This document shows, in pieces, positions 47,101 to 55,018 of a DNA stretch of 64,000 nucleotides. Source of the stretch: Balanoglossus misakiensis (lineage: Eukaryota > Hemichordata); the NCBI GenBank assembly GCA_040954595.2, contig CM082591.2, forward strand, positions 11,470,001 through 11,534,000. Direction: 5' to 3'. Both the position numbers and the translations under genes were made by a program. Each line of letters begins with the position of its first letter. Position 1 is the first letter of the stretch. Below the pieces are notes generated by a model. The model saw only the letters and a list, made by a program, of their open reading frames with translations. It made no database searches and was not told the origin of the DNA.

Positions 47101-50100
47101 TGGGTACCATAATGACGATAAAGTTGACCTAGAGTTCCTTCCCCACAATCCAACAATATGGAAGTGTCCACACTGCAATGAAGAGCAAAAAAAACATAAA
47201 ACATTAATTGATAGCGAGCTCGAGGAAAGCCAACAATGCATGGGCTCGGAAGCCTCGCCCATGATGTTTTGGCTTTCCCTTCGCCCTTGCCAATAAAAAA
47301 ACGTTAATGGTCAGGACGTTGTCCATTATTTCTATAGTTCAAAACAACCAGACACATGCATTTTTGAAGATAACCTGGAAGATTGTTTATTCAAAGATTG
47401 TCGTAATTATTACAGATTCTGGAATGATTTGAAAAAAGGCCATTTAGAATTACCCCTGTGAACCTGTATACCAAGGGGAATCAGACAAGTGGATTCTGAG
47501 AAGATTTTTGACCAAAACAGGCAATTGCCCCAAAATACAATACTGCAGATTCTATCATTATTTTAACATTTGATTTAGATCACACCCACAGATTTTCAGA
47601 CTAAATTTCAAAGTAACCAGACCAGCAGTTTCAGACAAGACTTTAGCGTTGACAATCACCCTATCTGAAAAGCTATACATCGCTGACAGAGGAGCTAACA
47701 AAGGCCACTTAGATCAAACCAACAGTTCTTCAGACTAAATTTCAAAGTAATCGAACTAGCAGTTTCAGAGATTTGTTGTACTAAAAATGGCAAAACTACA
47801 TATAAGCAAATTTCACCGCAAGTTCATGAACAAAATCATTTATAAAGATTAAAGCTGCAAGCAGCATTGTCGGGCCCAAGCGCTGATCCAGAATTATATA
47901 TGCACAGTATGAATGAGAAGAAACAGAATGCTCAATCAAGTGTTTTACCTCATGACATAACACGGACGTATGTATTTTTGCTGCTGAAATAGAGTAAAGT
48001 AGGTCAAAGGTCACCTGAGGTCACCCACATTTCGGGGAATTTTTTTTGACCCATACTGGTGGCCATGTCCAACAAAAACCAAAACTCTAGCTCTATTGGT
48101 TCACCTGTAATAGGTATGTGCATATTTAATGAGGTCACAGGTGACCCAAAAATGTGGCTTTACATTTTGTCCCGTCCTGTCAAATGCCAAGGCTGTATCT
48201 GCTCTGGATGCTGAGATATGCGAAAGTAGGTCAAAGGTCACCAGAGGTCACCCAACATTTGGGCAAAATTTTTTGACCCCATACTGGTCCATGTCCAACA
48301 AAAACCAAACCTCTAGCTCTATTGGGTCACCTGTAATTAGCTATGCACATAATTAATAAGGTCAGCAGAGGTCATGAAAAGTAACATTATTTTGATCTCA
48401 CACTAATCCACATGCATCAAAAACCAAACGTCTAGCCCTATAGGTTAGCCTGGAAATAGATATGCAGAAATAATAACGTGTGAAAAGTAGGTCAAAGGTC
48501 ATGTGAAAAATTGCCAAAAATGTGTAACATATTTTAGTCATATGACGATTGATATCCATAAAAAGAATTTGTATGCTATCAATTTTTAGACTAGGGAAAG
48601 GAATTTCAATTTTTCACTGCTTTTTACAAAATCCAATATGGCCGCCATAATCTTCGACCAATCACAATGCTCTTTGCAAACTTAGACATAAGTATAGTGA
48701 CCATACTCCCCGAATCTTGCGACTCAGTTATCGCCTGTTCTGGAGAAGAAGATTTTTGAAATTTTAGCCAGATTTCAGAAAAAAACTGTAGCAAAAAACT
48801 GCAACATTGACAGCAAAATATCCAATTACAAAAATGATGGGCAGAAGGTACACTACCAGCACGCCAAATCTGAAGTCGATCTGACTTGTAGTTTCTGAGA
48901 TCTGAGATTTGCATTTTTTCAGAAAATCCAATATGGCCGCCAGGTCACGTGACTAATTAAAAATTCACATGTTCAATGCACGACTACTCATTGACCTTGA
49001 CCACTGTAGCAAGTTTGAGAAGTGTACCTGCAGCAGTGTCTGAGATCTAGGTGAATAAAAATTTGAACCAAGAATAAAGAAAGAAAGAAAGAAAGAAAGA
49101 AAGAAAAATTCCAACGAAACCAATAGGGCCCAAGTGCTTGCATGCGCTTGGGCCCTCAAAACCCTAGCAACCTGTATACCAAATTTCAAAGTAATCAGAC
49201 ATGCAGTTTCATAGATTTTTAAACCAAAAATGGCAACAACAAAAATATTTTTATTACAAGGCCCTGACCTGAATAATGAATGACATATAAGAAGATAATT
49301 CTAAATGAAACATAAAAGGGACAATTCTGAATATATGTGACCTAAGCCTCAATAACCTTCTAAAAAACTGTTTTCTTAATGTTTTGTGTTAACGTTTTGA
49401 GATATCTGGCTCATATCCCCACCCCAATCACCACCCTTTTGTGGTATTGACTGGCTGACAAGAGGTACTCTCCCTTCTGGTCATCAGACATTGTTATTTT
49501 GAAAGGAGCACAGTGCTGTAGTCTGATCATTTCAGAAATATTTTCTAAATACTGGTTTTGAATGTATCATGTTTCACAATGATATCACACTAACTATAAT
49601 AATAGTGAGATATAATATAATAATAATAACAAGGCACTTTACAATTAATACCGCTGGTCATTGGACCTAATTCAATTCCCTCCAACTCCCTGGTGAGCAA
49701 GTATCAGCTGACATGTGCAGCCATTATACAGAGCAGCAGAGCTAAACACACACATTACAATCTCTATCCTACCAGGTACCCATTTCTTCTGGGTGGTGAG
49801 AAGCAATGAGAAGTAATGTGCCATGCTCAAGGACACAACACCACATCCATGCCAGGGCTTGAACCCATGATCCTATAAAAAATGAGTCCATTGCTCGAGC
49901 CAATGGACAATGATGCCCACTGGACAATGATGCCCTCTAAAATAATAAAGTACAAACCTTGTATGGAGCAAGATAGAGCTGACATTTCTTGAATTACTTG
50001 GTAATGCTGAACCTGTTCCTAAGAAAACTACTTGTGGAAATGGATTACTGGTACATGTAGGAATTCCTGCACTCTGAGAGTCTGTTATACTTGGAGGATG

Positions 50101-51979
50101 TGACATGTAACTTGGTGATCCTGCAGTTTTCTCATGTTCCATACTTTGTTCACTTGATGTGGTATCTTTGGTTACATCAGATGCAGAGGTTACCTTGACG
50201 ACATTCTCCATATTTACCCCTGATCCTTTGTTAATGTCATTCACGTTTTGACTGTCTATAGAATGGGCACTTTCCACGTATTCTTGTAAATGTCGCGTAA
50301 ATCCTTCCACTGCACTGGTTTCTTCCTCAATCTCTTGTCGTGTAATTGTTGGTATGGAACTCCTAGAAGTCAAGAAATCAGATTCAGGGAGTGTTTTCAC
50401 GAAACAATCTGAATCTTGTCATGAAATACATATCCCTGAAGGCTACTCAAGTACCATGACTCTAAATTTTCACCACAACTCTGCAATTTACAGCAAGAAA
50501 AAACAACATCTTTACAATGCCTTTTAAAAATATTCAGTTTTGCCAAAATGTTCAGTTTTCCCAGAGGAATCTGAATCTGTAGGGGTACACAGTTGATACA
50601 AAAAGATTACTTTTGTGTAGGTAGGTAAATTGTCATACATTTCTCCTTTCTTTCACTGTTTAATTTATGAGTTATTTCACTTCCATTAAAGGCACGTAAG
50701 CTGCAACTGGATAAAAAATTAAAGTTTTAAATAATCTCATATATGCTTTTAATTATGTCTATTAAATGCTATTTCATGATAATATATCAAGCTCAACACT
50801 TATTTATGACAAAATGGCCAAAAATTAAAGAAAAACGAAAATTCCTGCAATTTTAAAAAAAAGTGCAATATTGCAATGAAAAATGAAAATCTGATACTCA
50901 GTGGTGTACATTTACTTCCATGAGCTCAAGTGGATGAGATCATGTTTTGTTTATGAAGTTTCACAACCGGAAATGCAACATTTTCATTGTTTCTTGCATT
51001 TTCCCACGGTGGCGGCCATAATCGCTTGCGACAAAGGTTTATTATTTATCTGGTTAAAACTTGCATATGCACTCATATTTAGGGTTTATAATGCTTGTGT
51101 ATTGTTCACTGCCTTCATCTGCACGGACTAATGGTAGTGCAGTTTGAAAAAAAAATTATGAAAATTATCCCAAAAGTGCCTTTAATTGTTATTTTTTGTC
51201 AATTGTCAAAATTTTAAACCCTCAAAAGTATATATCTATGGAAGCTGACTGTGTACAGTACACAACCATTATTACACTTACTCTTTAATTCAGAGGCCAC
51301 AATCACCAAAAACTAACCAGTTCTGGCCATTCTAAAGTGGTTGCTGTAAACCAAAGCTGATCAAAATTTGATCAGACATTCTTGAGATATTGTGTATAAA
51401 GACAAACAGACACACAGACACACAGAAAACATGCGATCTTGTGAGGTAACAATGATGCCTCCTATTTTTCCCATGATTCAAAATACCATAGACTTGATGA
51501 AGCCCTAGAATGCAACTTCCCACACAAAAAATGGCTTTTCTTGAATATATGAGAAAAAACCTTGGCACAAACTTTGTTGGTAGACAGTGATTAACACAGT
51601 GTGCCTGATAGTTGCCATCCAATAAACACTCCCCTCCTTTCAATACAATTTTGTTCAGTGTGTTTACCCAGATGTTCACATGTGGTTTTAATCTGGCAAA
51701 CTGCATTTTTTCCGACATTTTTGGAATTATGGAGATAATGAACCCACATGGTTTGTGCAGGCCTAGTTAGGCATGTAACCACACCCATCATTGACGTCAC
51801 AGAGACCCATTGAATGATGACAGCAGCCATTGGTAGTAATATGAGAATTCAGAACCAAGGTACAGATTATGCAATAGAAATAATGGATTATACACATACC
51901 TGTCCCATTTCTGAAGCGGTCTTAGATTGTACTTGAGTAAACACTCTGCTAATTTATTTACTTTCACTTCATCATGTGT
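35044..51979 (-). CDS. ELAC2: Zinc phosphodiesterase ELAC2 (tRNase Z, long form), last ten exons
   Basis: tRNase Z cuts the 3' trailer from precursor tRNAs in nucleus and mitochondria. Ten exons on the minus strand (51900-51979, 49958-50362, 47034-47172, 43302-43340, 42910-43019, 41381-41468, 40941-41061, 38684-38762, 37235-37385, 35044-35178) all have AG/GT borders and compatible phases and total 1347 bases, 448 codons plus stop. They carry [17 protein letters not shown] (linker), [29 protein letters not shown], the zinc-binding SHLHADHH motif, [28 protein letters not shown] and [10 protein letters not shown], i.e. the complete C-terminal catalytic metallo-beta-lactamase half. No key residue appears lost. 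The N-terminal non-catalytic half and start codon are absent from the window; they should lie beyond 52000, and none is seen up to 64000. Introns are packed with transposons, none of them in an exon. Confidence 0.95.
35695..35890. repeat. Direct plus inverted duplication in an ELAC2 intron
   Basis: A block of about 80 bp (TCTCTCAATGTTTGTGAATT through AATGTTTTCTTAACAA) at 35695-35775 recurs at 35813-35890 with few changes. Between them, 35780-35813 is the inverse complement of its middle (CATGCTGCAAATTTCAAGTC). This arrangement is typical of template switching or breakage repair. Confidence 0.85.
36647..36676. repeat. Perfect palindrome AAAAATTGAAGC/GCTTCAATTTTT
   Basis: A 12-bp perfect stem around GAAA within the ELAC2 intron 35179-37234. 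Flanking GGGTTCCCTAG (36408) and CTAGGGGAACCC (36523) are also inverted. No transposon could be closed around them. Confidence 0.6.
37235..37385 (-). CDS. ELAC2: ELAC2 exon: LTHFSQRY motif
   Basis: Encodes [20 protein letters not shown] and [13 protein letters not shown]. The histidine of THFSQRY is the last zinc ligand. Confidence 0.95.
37737..38151. mobile_element. MITE with TIR TAGCCYGGAGACCAGGGCGT
   Basis: TAGCCTGGAGACCAGGGCGT at the left faces ACGCCCTGGTCTCCGGGCTA at the right. Homology resumes inside with CCCGGGGACAGTC (left) and GACTGTCCCCGGG (right), giving arms of about 55 bp. It lies in an ELAC2 intron. The target duplication is unclear. Confidence 0.75.
38684..38762 (-). CDS. ELAC2: ELAC2 exon: LLIHE motif
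   Basis: Encodes [20 protein letters not shown] and AFEKRH, matching the LLIHEATLEDGLEEEA region with the acid residue used in catalysis and tRNA contact. Confidence 0.95.
38812..39730 (+). mobile_element. TIR element TACCGTAATCGTTCCTTCGG, copy A
   Basis: The left end TACCGTAATCGTTCCTTCGG and GTTCGACCA faces the complementary right end ending ATTACGGTA. The outermost TA on each side may be a Tc1/mariner-type TA duplication. It carries a run of 26 G at 39030-39055. Two more copies are at 41974-42860 (inverted) and 52155-52440 (truncated). Confidence 0.82.
40419..40651. mobile_element. 233-bp MITE flanked by TTAA, second TTAA family
   Basis: AGTGAAGGGGTCGTCGCGCC at the left faces the complement ending GACCCCTTCCCT at the right, with TTAA on both sides (40415-40418, 40652-40655). 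TIRs of about 23 bp have one mismatch. It is in an ELAC2 intron and is unrelated in sequence to the 592-bp TTAA family. Confidence 0.85.
40941..41061 (-). CDS. ELAC2: ELAC2 exon: YSGDT motif
   Basis: Encodes [20 protein letters not shown] and [19 protein letters not shown]. The aspartate of SGDT bridges the zinc ions in this family. Confidence 0.95.
41062..41380. other. ELAC2 intron, no recognised element
   Basis: Nothing beyond splice signals; a short GCTCGCTCACTCGCT run lies near 41170. Confidence 0.5.
41381..41468 (-). CDS. ELAC2: ELAC2 exon
   Basis: Encodes [20 protein letters not shown] and CTQLQLSK, a divergent linker fixed by exact phase agreement with its neighbours (phase 2 in, 0 out). 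Confidence 0.82.
41974..42860 (-). mobile_element. TIR element TACCGTAATCG family, copy B, with internal duplication
   Basis: Inverted relative to copy A; its right end reads GGTCAAACCGAAGGCACGAT then TACGGTA. The left TIR is missing: the sequence starts inside the element at GATGACCATCAGCAAC. A block of about 135 bp at 41974-42108 repeats at 42400-42535, so the copy is internally rearranged. A run of 18 C at 42525-42542 corresponds to the G run of copy A. A 97-bp Harbinger-like MITE has inserted at 42728. Confidence 0.8.
42728..42824. mobile_element. PIF/Harbinger-like MITE, 97-bp copy
   Basis: Begins GGGACCGTTCATTTTTTACG and ends CGTAAAAACTGAATGGTCCC, flanked by TAA (42725-42727, 42825-42827). 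It shares its TIR with the 952-bp element at 21797 and has a C-rich core. It is nested within copy B of the TACCGTAATCG family, so it is the younger insertion. Confidence 0.85.
42910..43019 (-). CDS. ELAC2: ELAC2 exon
   Basis: Encodes [20 protein letters not shown], the VxxPxxLxxWL region of the catalytic half. The acceptor is TTACAG, the donor GTGATC. Confidence 0.88.
43302..43340 (-). CDS. ELAC2: ELAC2 micro-exon, 13 codons
   Basis: Encodes [13 protein letters not shown] directly after the zinc motif, as in the family (GLLNxLLxR). Acceptor TTGTAG, donor GTAAGTG, phase 0 on both sides. Confidence 0.9.
43460..43700. repeat. Degenerate GTCCGTCTGT-type repeat
   Basis: AGCTCTGCTGTGACTTGTGT and TCAGCTGAGCTTTAGC precede a GTCTGTCCGTCCGTCGTCTG run, a pattern I know from dispersed repeats in several marine invertebrates; the family was not determined. 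Confidence 0.4.
43744..44425. mobile_element. MITE-like element with TTCTCACT ends and ACACCGGTGT palindromes
   Basis: CTTTCTCACTGGCACGTTTA at the left loosely faces TTTTAGTGAGAACAAG at the right, with inner CACCGGTGCTACACCGGTG facing CACTGGCATAGCACTGGTG. TTCTCACT-type motifs recur in the interior (43812, 43910), suggesting a composite or nested element. Confidence 0.55.
44654..46498 (-). mobile_element. Helentron/HINE-like element A, hairpin end amplified
   Basis: On the minus strand it starts TTAAAGCTGCAAGCAGCATT then GGGGCCCAAGC at 46498 and ends in hairpins on the left. The same start and a like hairpin bound element B at 47849-49167. The body has no long frame. Six near-identical hairpin units of 51-64 bp (GGGCACAAGCC facing GGCTTGTGCCC, followed on the plus strand by ATTGGTATTACTG) run from 44709 to about 45030. 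A seventh, different hairpin (GGGGACCAAGC facing GCTTGGTCCCC) is at 44654-44685. Short 5' terminal motif, T-rich microsatellite and 3' stem-loop fit non-autonomous Helentrons, but this was not tested. Confidence 0.55.
44709..45030. repeat. Tandem array of six hairpin units
   Basis: Copies start near 44709, 44759, 44822, 44873, 44926 and 44987. Each has an 11-bp stem (GGGCACAAGCC) and a 5-base loop, with T-rich spacers of differing length. One copy has a C-to-T change (GGGCATAAGCC). Confidence 0.92.
46499..47033. other. ELAC2 intron, no recognised element
   Basis: AT-rich sequence up to the exon donor at 47033. No repeat ends or coding content were recognised. Confidence 0.45.
47034..47172 (-). 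CDS. ELAC2: ELAC2 exon: zinc-binding HxHxDH motif
   Basis: Encodes [20 protein letters not shown] and [12 protein letters not shown]. The histidines and aspartate of SHLHADHH bind the two catalytic zinc ions. Confidence 0.95.
47215..47290. repeat. Small foldback in an ELAC2 intron
   Basis: GGAAAGCCAACA and GCATGGGC face GCCCATG and GTTTTGGCTTTCC, an imperfect stem of about 22 bp at 47224-47279. Confidence 0.65.
48001..48501 (+). promoter_or_regulatory. Three DR1-type nuclear-receptor half-site pairs
   Basis: AGGTCAAAGGTCA occurs exactly at 48001-48013, 48228-48240 and 48489-48501. This matches the DR1 consensus bound by RXR/HNF4-type receptors. They lie in transposon sequence within an ELAC2 intron; activity is unknown. 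Confidence 0.5.
49074..49107. repeat. (GAAA)n microsatellite
   Basis: About eight GAAA units directly upstream of the stem-loop end of element B. Confidence 0.92.
49600..49935 (-). mobile_element. tRNA-derived SINE
   Basis: On the minus strand, a TGGCTCGAGCAATGGACT stretch (A-box-like) is followed by GGGTTCAAGCCC (B-box-like, complement at 49854-49866), then a body and a tail AAAGTGCCTTGTTATTATTA. A split pol III promoter followed by an unrelated body and an A/T-rich microsatellite tail is SINE structure. It lies directly downstream of the exon ending at 49958. Confidence 0.65.
49958..50362 (-). CDS. ELAC2: ELAC2 exon: variable region and FLGTGSA motif
   Basis: Encodes a low-complexity serine- and glutamate-rich stretch and then [20 protein letters not shown], the first strand of the catalytic fold. 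The acceptor is TTCTAG, the donor GTTTGT. Confidence 0.9.
50363..51899. other. ELAC2 intron with a dispersed repeat of unknown family
   Basis: Near 51340-51520 the run TTGATCAGACATTCTTGAGA with GACAAACAGACACACAGACA resembles a repeat common in marine invertebrate genomes. Otherwise no element or gene was recognised. Confidence 0.4.
51900..51979 (-). CDS. ELAC2: ELAC2 exon: linker between the two halves
   Basis: Encodes [20 protein letters not shown] and PLQKWD, matching the linker before the catalytic half of the long form. Acceptor TTACAG, donor GTATGT, end phase 2. Confidence 0.88.
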
Positions 51980-52154
51980 CTGTAATTTAAAAAATAAAGA
52001 TACAGACAGAATTTTGAGTTATAATAATGGAAATTGGCTTTTTTACATCAACCCCACAATACGATTCGTTTATTTATTGTAACATGTGGAAATGACACAA
52101 AGTTGATTAGTTTTGCAAATTTTGAGCTAGTTATATCTGAACATAAAACAGAAA

Positions 52155-52440
52155 TACCGTAATCAATCCTTCGGTTCGACCACTCCATTAGTTCGTCCAT
52201 CCACTATTTTTCCCATAATTAATTATTTTACAACCCCTAAAATTTCGCCTAGTGCTAAACGCGTAACCCGTTTTCCCCTTGGCCTGAGCTCAAATAGCCA
52301 TAAATGAATGACCCTTGTCTGACCTCAAATCAGGCGTGAATAGTTAATTAAGGAAAGGGGTCATTTTGTAACAGGGGGTGGCTGAAAATTGAGGGGATAA
52401 GTGTGGCAGTTTCTAATGAGCTTGCATGTAAAATTCCCCT
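52155..52440 (+). mobile_element. TIR element TACCGTAATCG family, copy C (truncated)
   Basis: Begins TACCGTAATCAATCCTTCGG and follows copy A for about 285 bp to GTAAAATTCCCCT, then stops abruptly where a non-LTR fragment begins. The G run of copy A is only five bases here. Confidence 0.85.
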
Positions 52441-53165
52441 TAAAGCATCCATGGCATTGTTTTGTATTAAGCAATCTCTTGCAAGGTTTGGGGATATTGA
52501 TGTGAACTTGGCCTTTAAAATCTTCGATTGTAAAATCCTCCCAATTCTTTTGTATGGTAGTGAAATTTGGGGATTCCACAGAGGAGACCAAATTGAAATT
52601 GTTCACAACAAATTTTGTCGTTTTATTTTGAAGTTGTATAAAAATGCACCAACTCTTGCTGTGAAAGGTGAACTTAGGCGGTACCCCTTACGATCTAATA
52701 AGGCTTATAAGAATAATCAAATACTGGTTGCGTCTACTGGCAATGCCAGTTAATCGTTTACCATACAAATGCTATGTATTCCAGTATGGAGAAGCGGAAA
52801 AGAACAAACCATGTTGGGCTCACGATGTGAAAATGTAACTTTTTTCCTTTGGAATGGGTGGGGCATGGGTTAATCAGGGGGTTGGTAACAATGTCAATTT
52901 TATTTCCTTATTCAAACAGCGTTGTCATGATCTAGATGTTCAAAACTGGCATACTAGTATACGTTTGTTCCCTAAACTAGACTCTTACAGAAAGTTCAAA
53001 CATATTTTTAGACGAGAATTGTATTTCAACATGATTGAAAAGTCGCACTTTCGAGAGGCACTTTGCAGATTTAGAATATCAGCGCACGCTTTACGTATCG
53101 AAGCTGACAGGCGATTACGCAATAATCGTGAAGATAGAACATGTATCTATTGTAATGGTAATGAA
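52441..53165 (+). pseudogene. Non-LTR retrotransposon reverse-transcriptase C-terminus
   Basis: Encodes ILPILLYGSEIWGF, IEIVHNKFCRFILKLYKNAP and, after a frame break near 52735 and a stop near 52835, LYFNMIEKSHFREALCRFRI and RRLRNNREDRTCIYCNGNEV, the region after the RT domain with a terminal C-x2-C motif. It is cut at 53165 by the LTR of the minus-strand Gypsy A copy. Confidence 0.8.
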
Positions 53166-53282
53166 GTTTCCTGCTCACTGCGGGGTGACACAACTCACGG
53201 GACGACCGTAGTGTGATTGTATTGCTTTATTCAACGGGCTACATGTGCATGGGCGGGACGCCATTACAATCAGGATTGCACC

Positions 53283-53709
53283 TAGTCTCGGTTACCCAGA
53301 GCCCTCTGCTTCTTCCGTTGGGCACTCCAGAAAGAGGGTCTGGGGAAACCCGGTAGACAAATCGCCGGGCCGACTCGGGACAGATGCGATGCATGACGGG
53401 AGCTTAATATTCGATACGATATTATGATATGACGATATTAGAAAACTATTTACCAAACTTCTCTCTCTCTTTTCAATTTGTAGACAGTTTTAGCAGGTCT
53501 AGCACTTCTCAGCATGTTTTCTTTATCGTATGTCATACATGTCGGCCGTGAGGTTCGCGCGCAGGACGTCGCCATTTTGGAATATTAATCTCCCGTCATG
53601 CATCGCATCTGTCCCGAGTCGGCCCGGCGATTTGTCTACTGGGTTTCCCCAGACCCTCTTTCTGGAGTGCCCAACGGAAGAAGCAGAGGGCTCTGGGTAA
53701 CCGAGACTA
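53283..53709. mobile_element. 427-bp long-TIR foldback element with 9-bp TSD
   Basis: Starts TAGTCTCGGTTACCCAGAGC and ends with its complement; the arms match for about 135 bp with very few changes. GATTGCACC flanks it on both sides (53274-53282 and 53710-53718). The spacer between the arms is about 155 bp and has no frame. Long TIRs plus a 9-bp duplication suggest a MULE-type MITE. It sits inside the LTR of Gypsy A copy 2. Confidence 0.92.
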
Positions 53710-54108
53710 GATTGCACCCAGCTTAACATAACCGGAAGTCACATAGAGCTAGTAACTAGAGGGCGCTAGACTGCCAACATCTCCCCTCCTTTAATGAAAA
53801 GAAAAAAACTGGTGAACCAACACATTGCATGCATAACATAGAAAATGCAATGTTTTTTTTTTGTTTTTTTTGTAGATGGATACTGTAATGTAATGTTCTT
53901 TGAGTTCAGTACTGGTATCCAATGTTCATTGTGAGGGAAATATTCCTCCTTTTGTATGGAACATTAGTTTAACACAAAATTGTACACAGAACAATAAAGT
54001 TTATTGTGAAGTTTGGGTGGACTACCAAGACTTCACTGCAGGTTTCCAGGGATTATTCTGCCCTTTTGTGGAATAACCTGCTATCATGTCACATAACATA
54101 GTCCTTAA

Positions 54109-54701
54109 AGCCTCAGTATTTCTCGTAGGGGCAAAATTTTGTTTGAAACGGCATCTATAATTTCTAAAAGTAGATGATAATTGATACTGAATCGAACAGT
54201 CATCATCCCCAGCTCTGCTCATAAACTCATACAATTTACAATATAACGAGTGAAGAATGACTTTCTGTCCGGACAGAAAGTCAGGCTCTGTTGACACACG
54301 TGACTAGTGCGCATGCGCACTCAAATGTGAATCTATGCGGAAGAGGTTTGGTCGCCCCAAATCAAGCGACTCAGCGAAGAAATGCGCACTAATTCGGCAA
54401 AATTTTGGGAAGATAACTTTATGGGAGAAATCAGTCGATGGAACCAGATCAAATCCGAAAATGGTCTGACCATCAAATGTCAAAATGGCACGTTTGCTGA
54501 TCAACATGTACAACATTTCCGTTGTAAATAAACCCGTGCATCATTTCAAGTGTTACGGGCAATATTTACAGCTTGCACATAGCTACAGTTGCCCAAACCT
54601 TTCTTATATCTTCATTATGTAGTATTCCATGATGAATGTACAGGAAAAAACAGGCATTTTTCAATGATGAAAAATGGATACACACGAGAAATACTGGGGC
54701 T
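54109..54701 (-). mobile_element. TTAA-flanked MITE, copy 2 (593 bp)
   Basis: Begins AGCCTCAGTATTTCTCG and ends CGAGAAATACTGGGGCT with TTAA at 54105-54108 and 54702-54705. It splits the last codons of the Gypsy A pol tail (CCTTAAATTTGG in copy 1). It is nearly identical to 31888-32479 in reverse orientation. Confidence 0.93.
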
Positions 54702-54741
54702 TTAAATTTGGATGGAAGTTTAATGGCTCTTGTGATGTTGT

Positions 54742-54883
54742 TGTAACATATGCATGTATTCTTGATGACGTAGTGTGCACATGCGTAGTAATAAACGATA
54801 CTACAGTTCTCCCTGAAGTTGAATGAACAACTGTCTGCTGTGTACTCTTGTGCTCTCCCTGAATATATCCCAGATATATCACA
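54742..54883 (+). repeat. Solo LTR of Gypsy family C (142 bp)
   Basis: TGTAACATATGC to ATATCACA, flanked by GTTGT on both sides (54737-54741, 54884-54888). It matches the 3' LTR at 58675-58816 in length and sequence (reverse complement), with a handful of substitutions. A lone LTR with a target duplication is the product of recombination between two LTRs. Confidence 0.9.
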
Positions 54884-55018
54884 GTTGTCCTAACTGAAGA
54901 CGCATTATTTCGCAAGAGCATATGGTGTGGGCCAATGAGCACAAGCGCCTTTGAGTATGACACTTGTTATAGATACTGGCGTTATACAAATTTCTCTGAT
55001 TGATTGATTGATTGATGA
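54884..55018 (+). mobile_element. SINE or non-LTR 3' end with (TGAT)n tail
   Basis: AGCGCCTTTGAGTATGACAC and TGGCGTTATACAAATTTCTC followed by (TGAT)n resemble the AGCGCTTTGAG...GCTATATAAAT end of CR1/L2-type and partner SINEs. It interrupts Gypsy A copy 2, replacing about 15 bp of it; the solo LTR lies inside this insertion. Confidence 0.6.

Larger units (their letters stand above)
47849..49167 (+). mobile_element. Helentron/HINE-like element B
   Basis: Starts TTAAAGCTGCAAGCAGCATT then GTCGGGCCCAAGCGC and ends with the stem-loop GGGCCCAAGTGC/GCGCTTGGGCCC at 49126-49155, followed by TCAAAACCCTAG. A (GAAA)n microsatellite at 49074-49107 precedes the stem-loop. The GGGCCCAAGC string near the 5' end repeats the stem at the 3' end. 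The body holds a degenerate 228-bp direct repeat (48001 and 48228) containing AGGTCAAAGGTCA. No coding region. Orientation is opposite to element A. Confidence 0.6.

Noticed and set aside
52403-52753. Upstream ELAC2 exons in 52000-53200
   Set aside because: The coding signal here is non-LTR reverse transcriptase on the plus strand; no match to the N-terminal half of ELAC2 was found on the minus strand.
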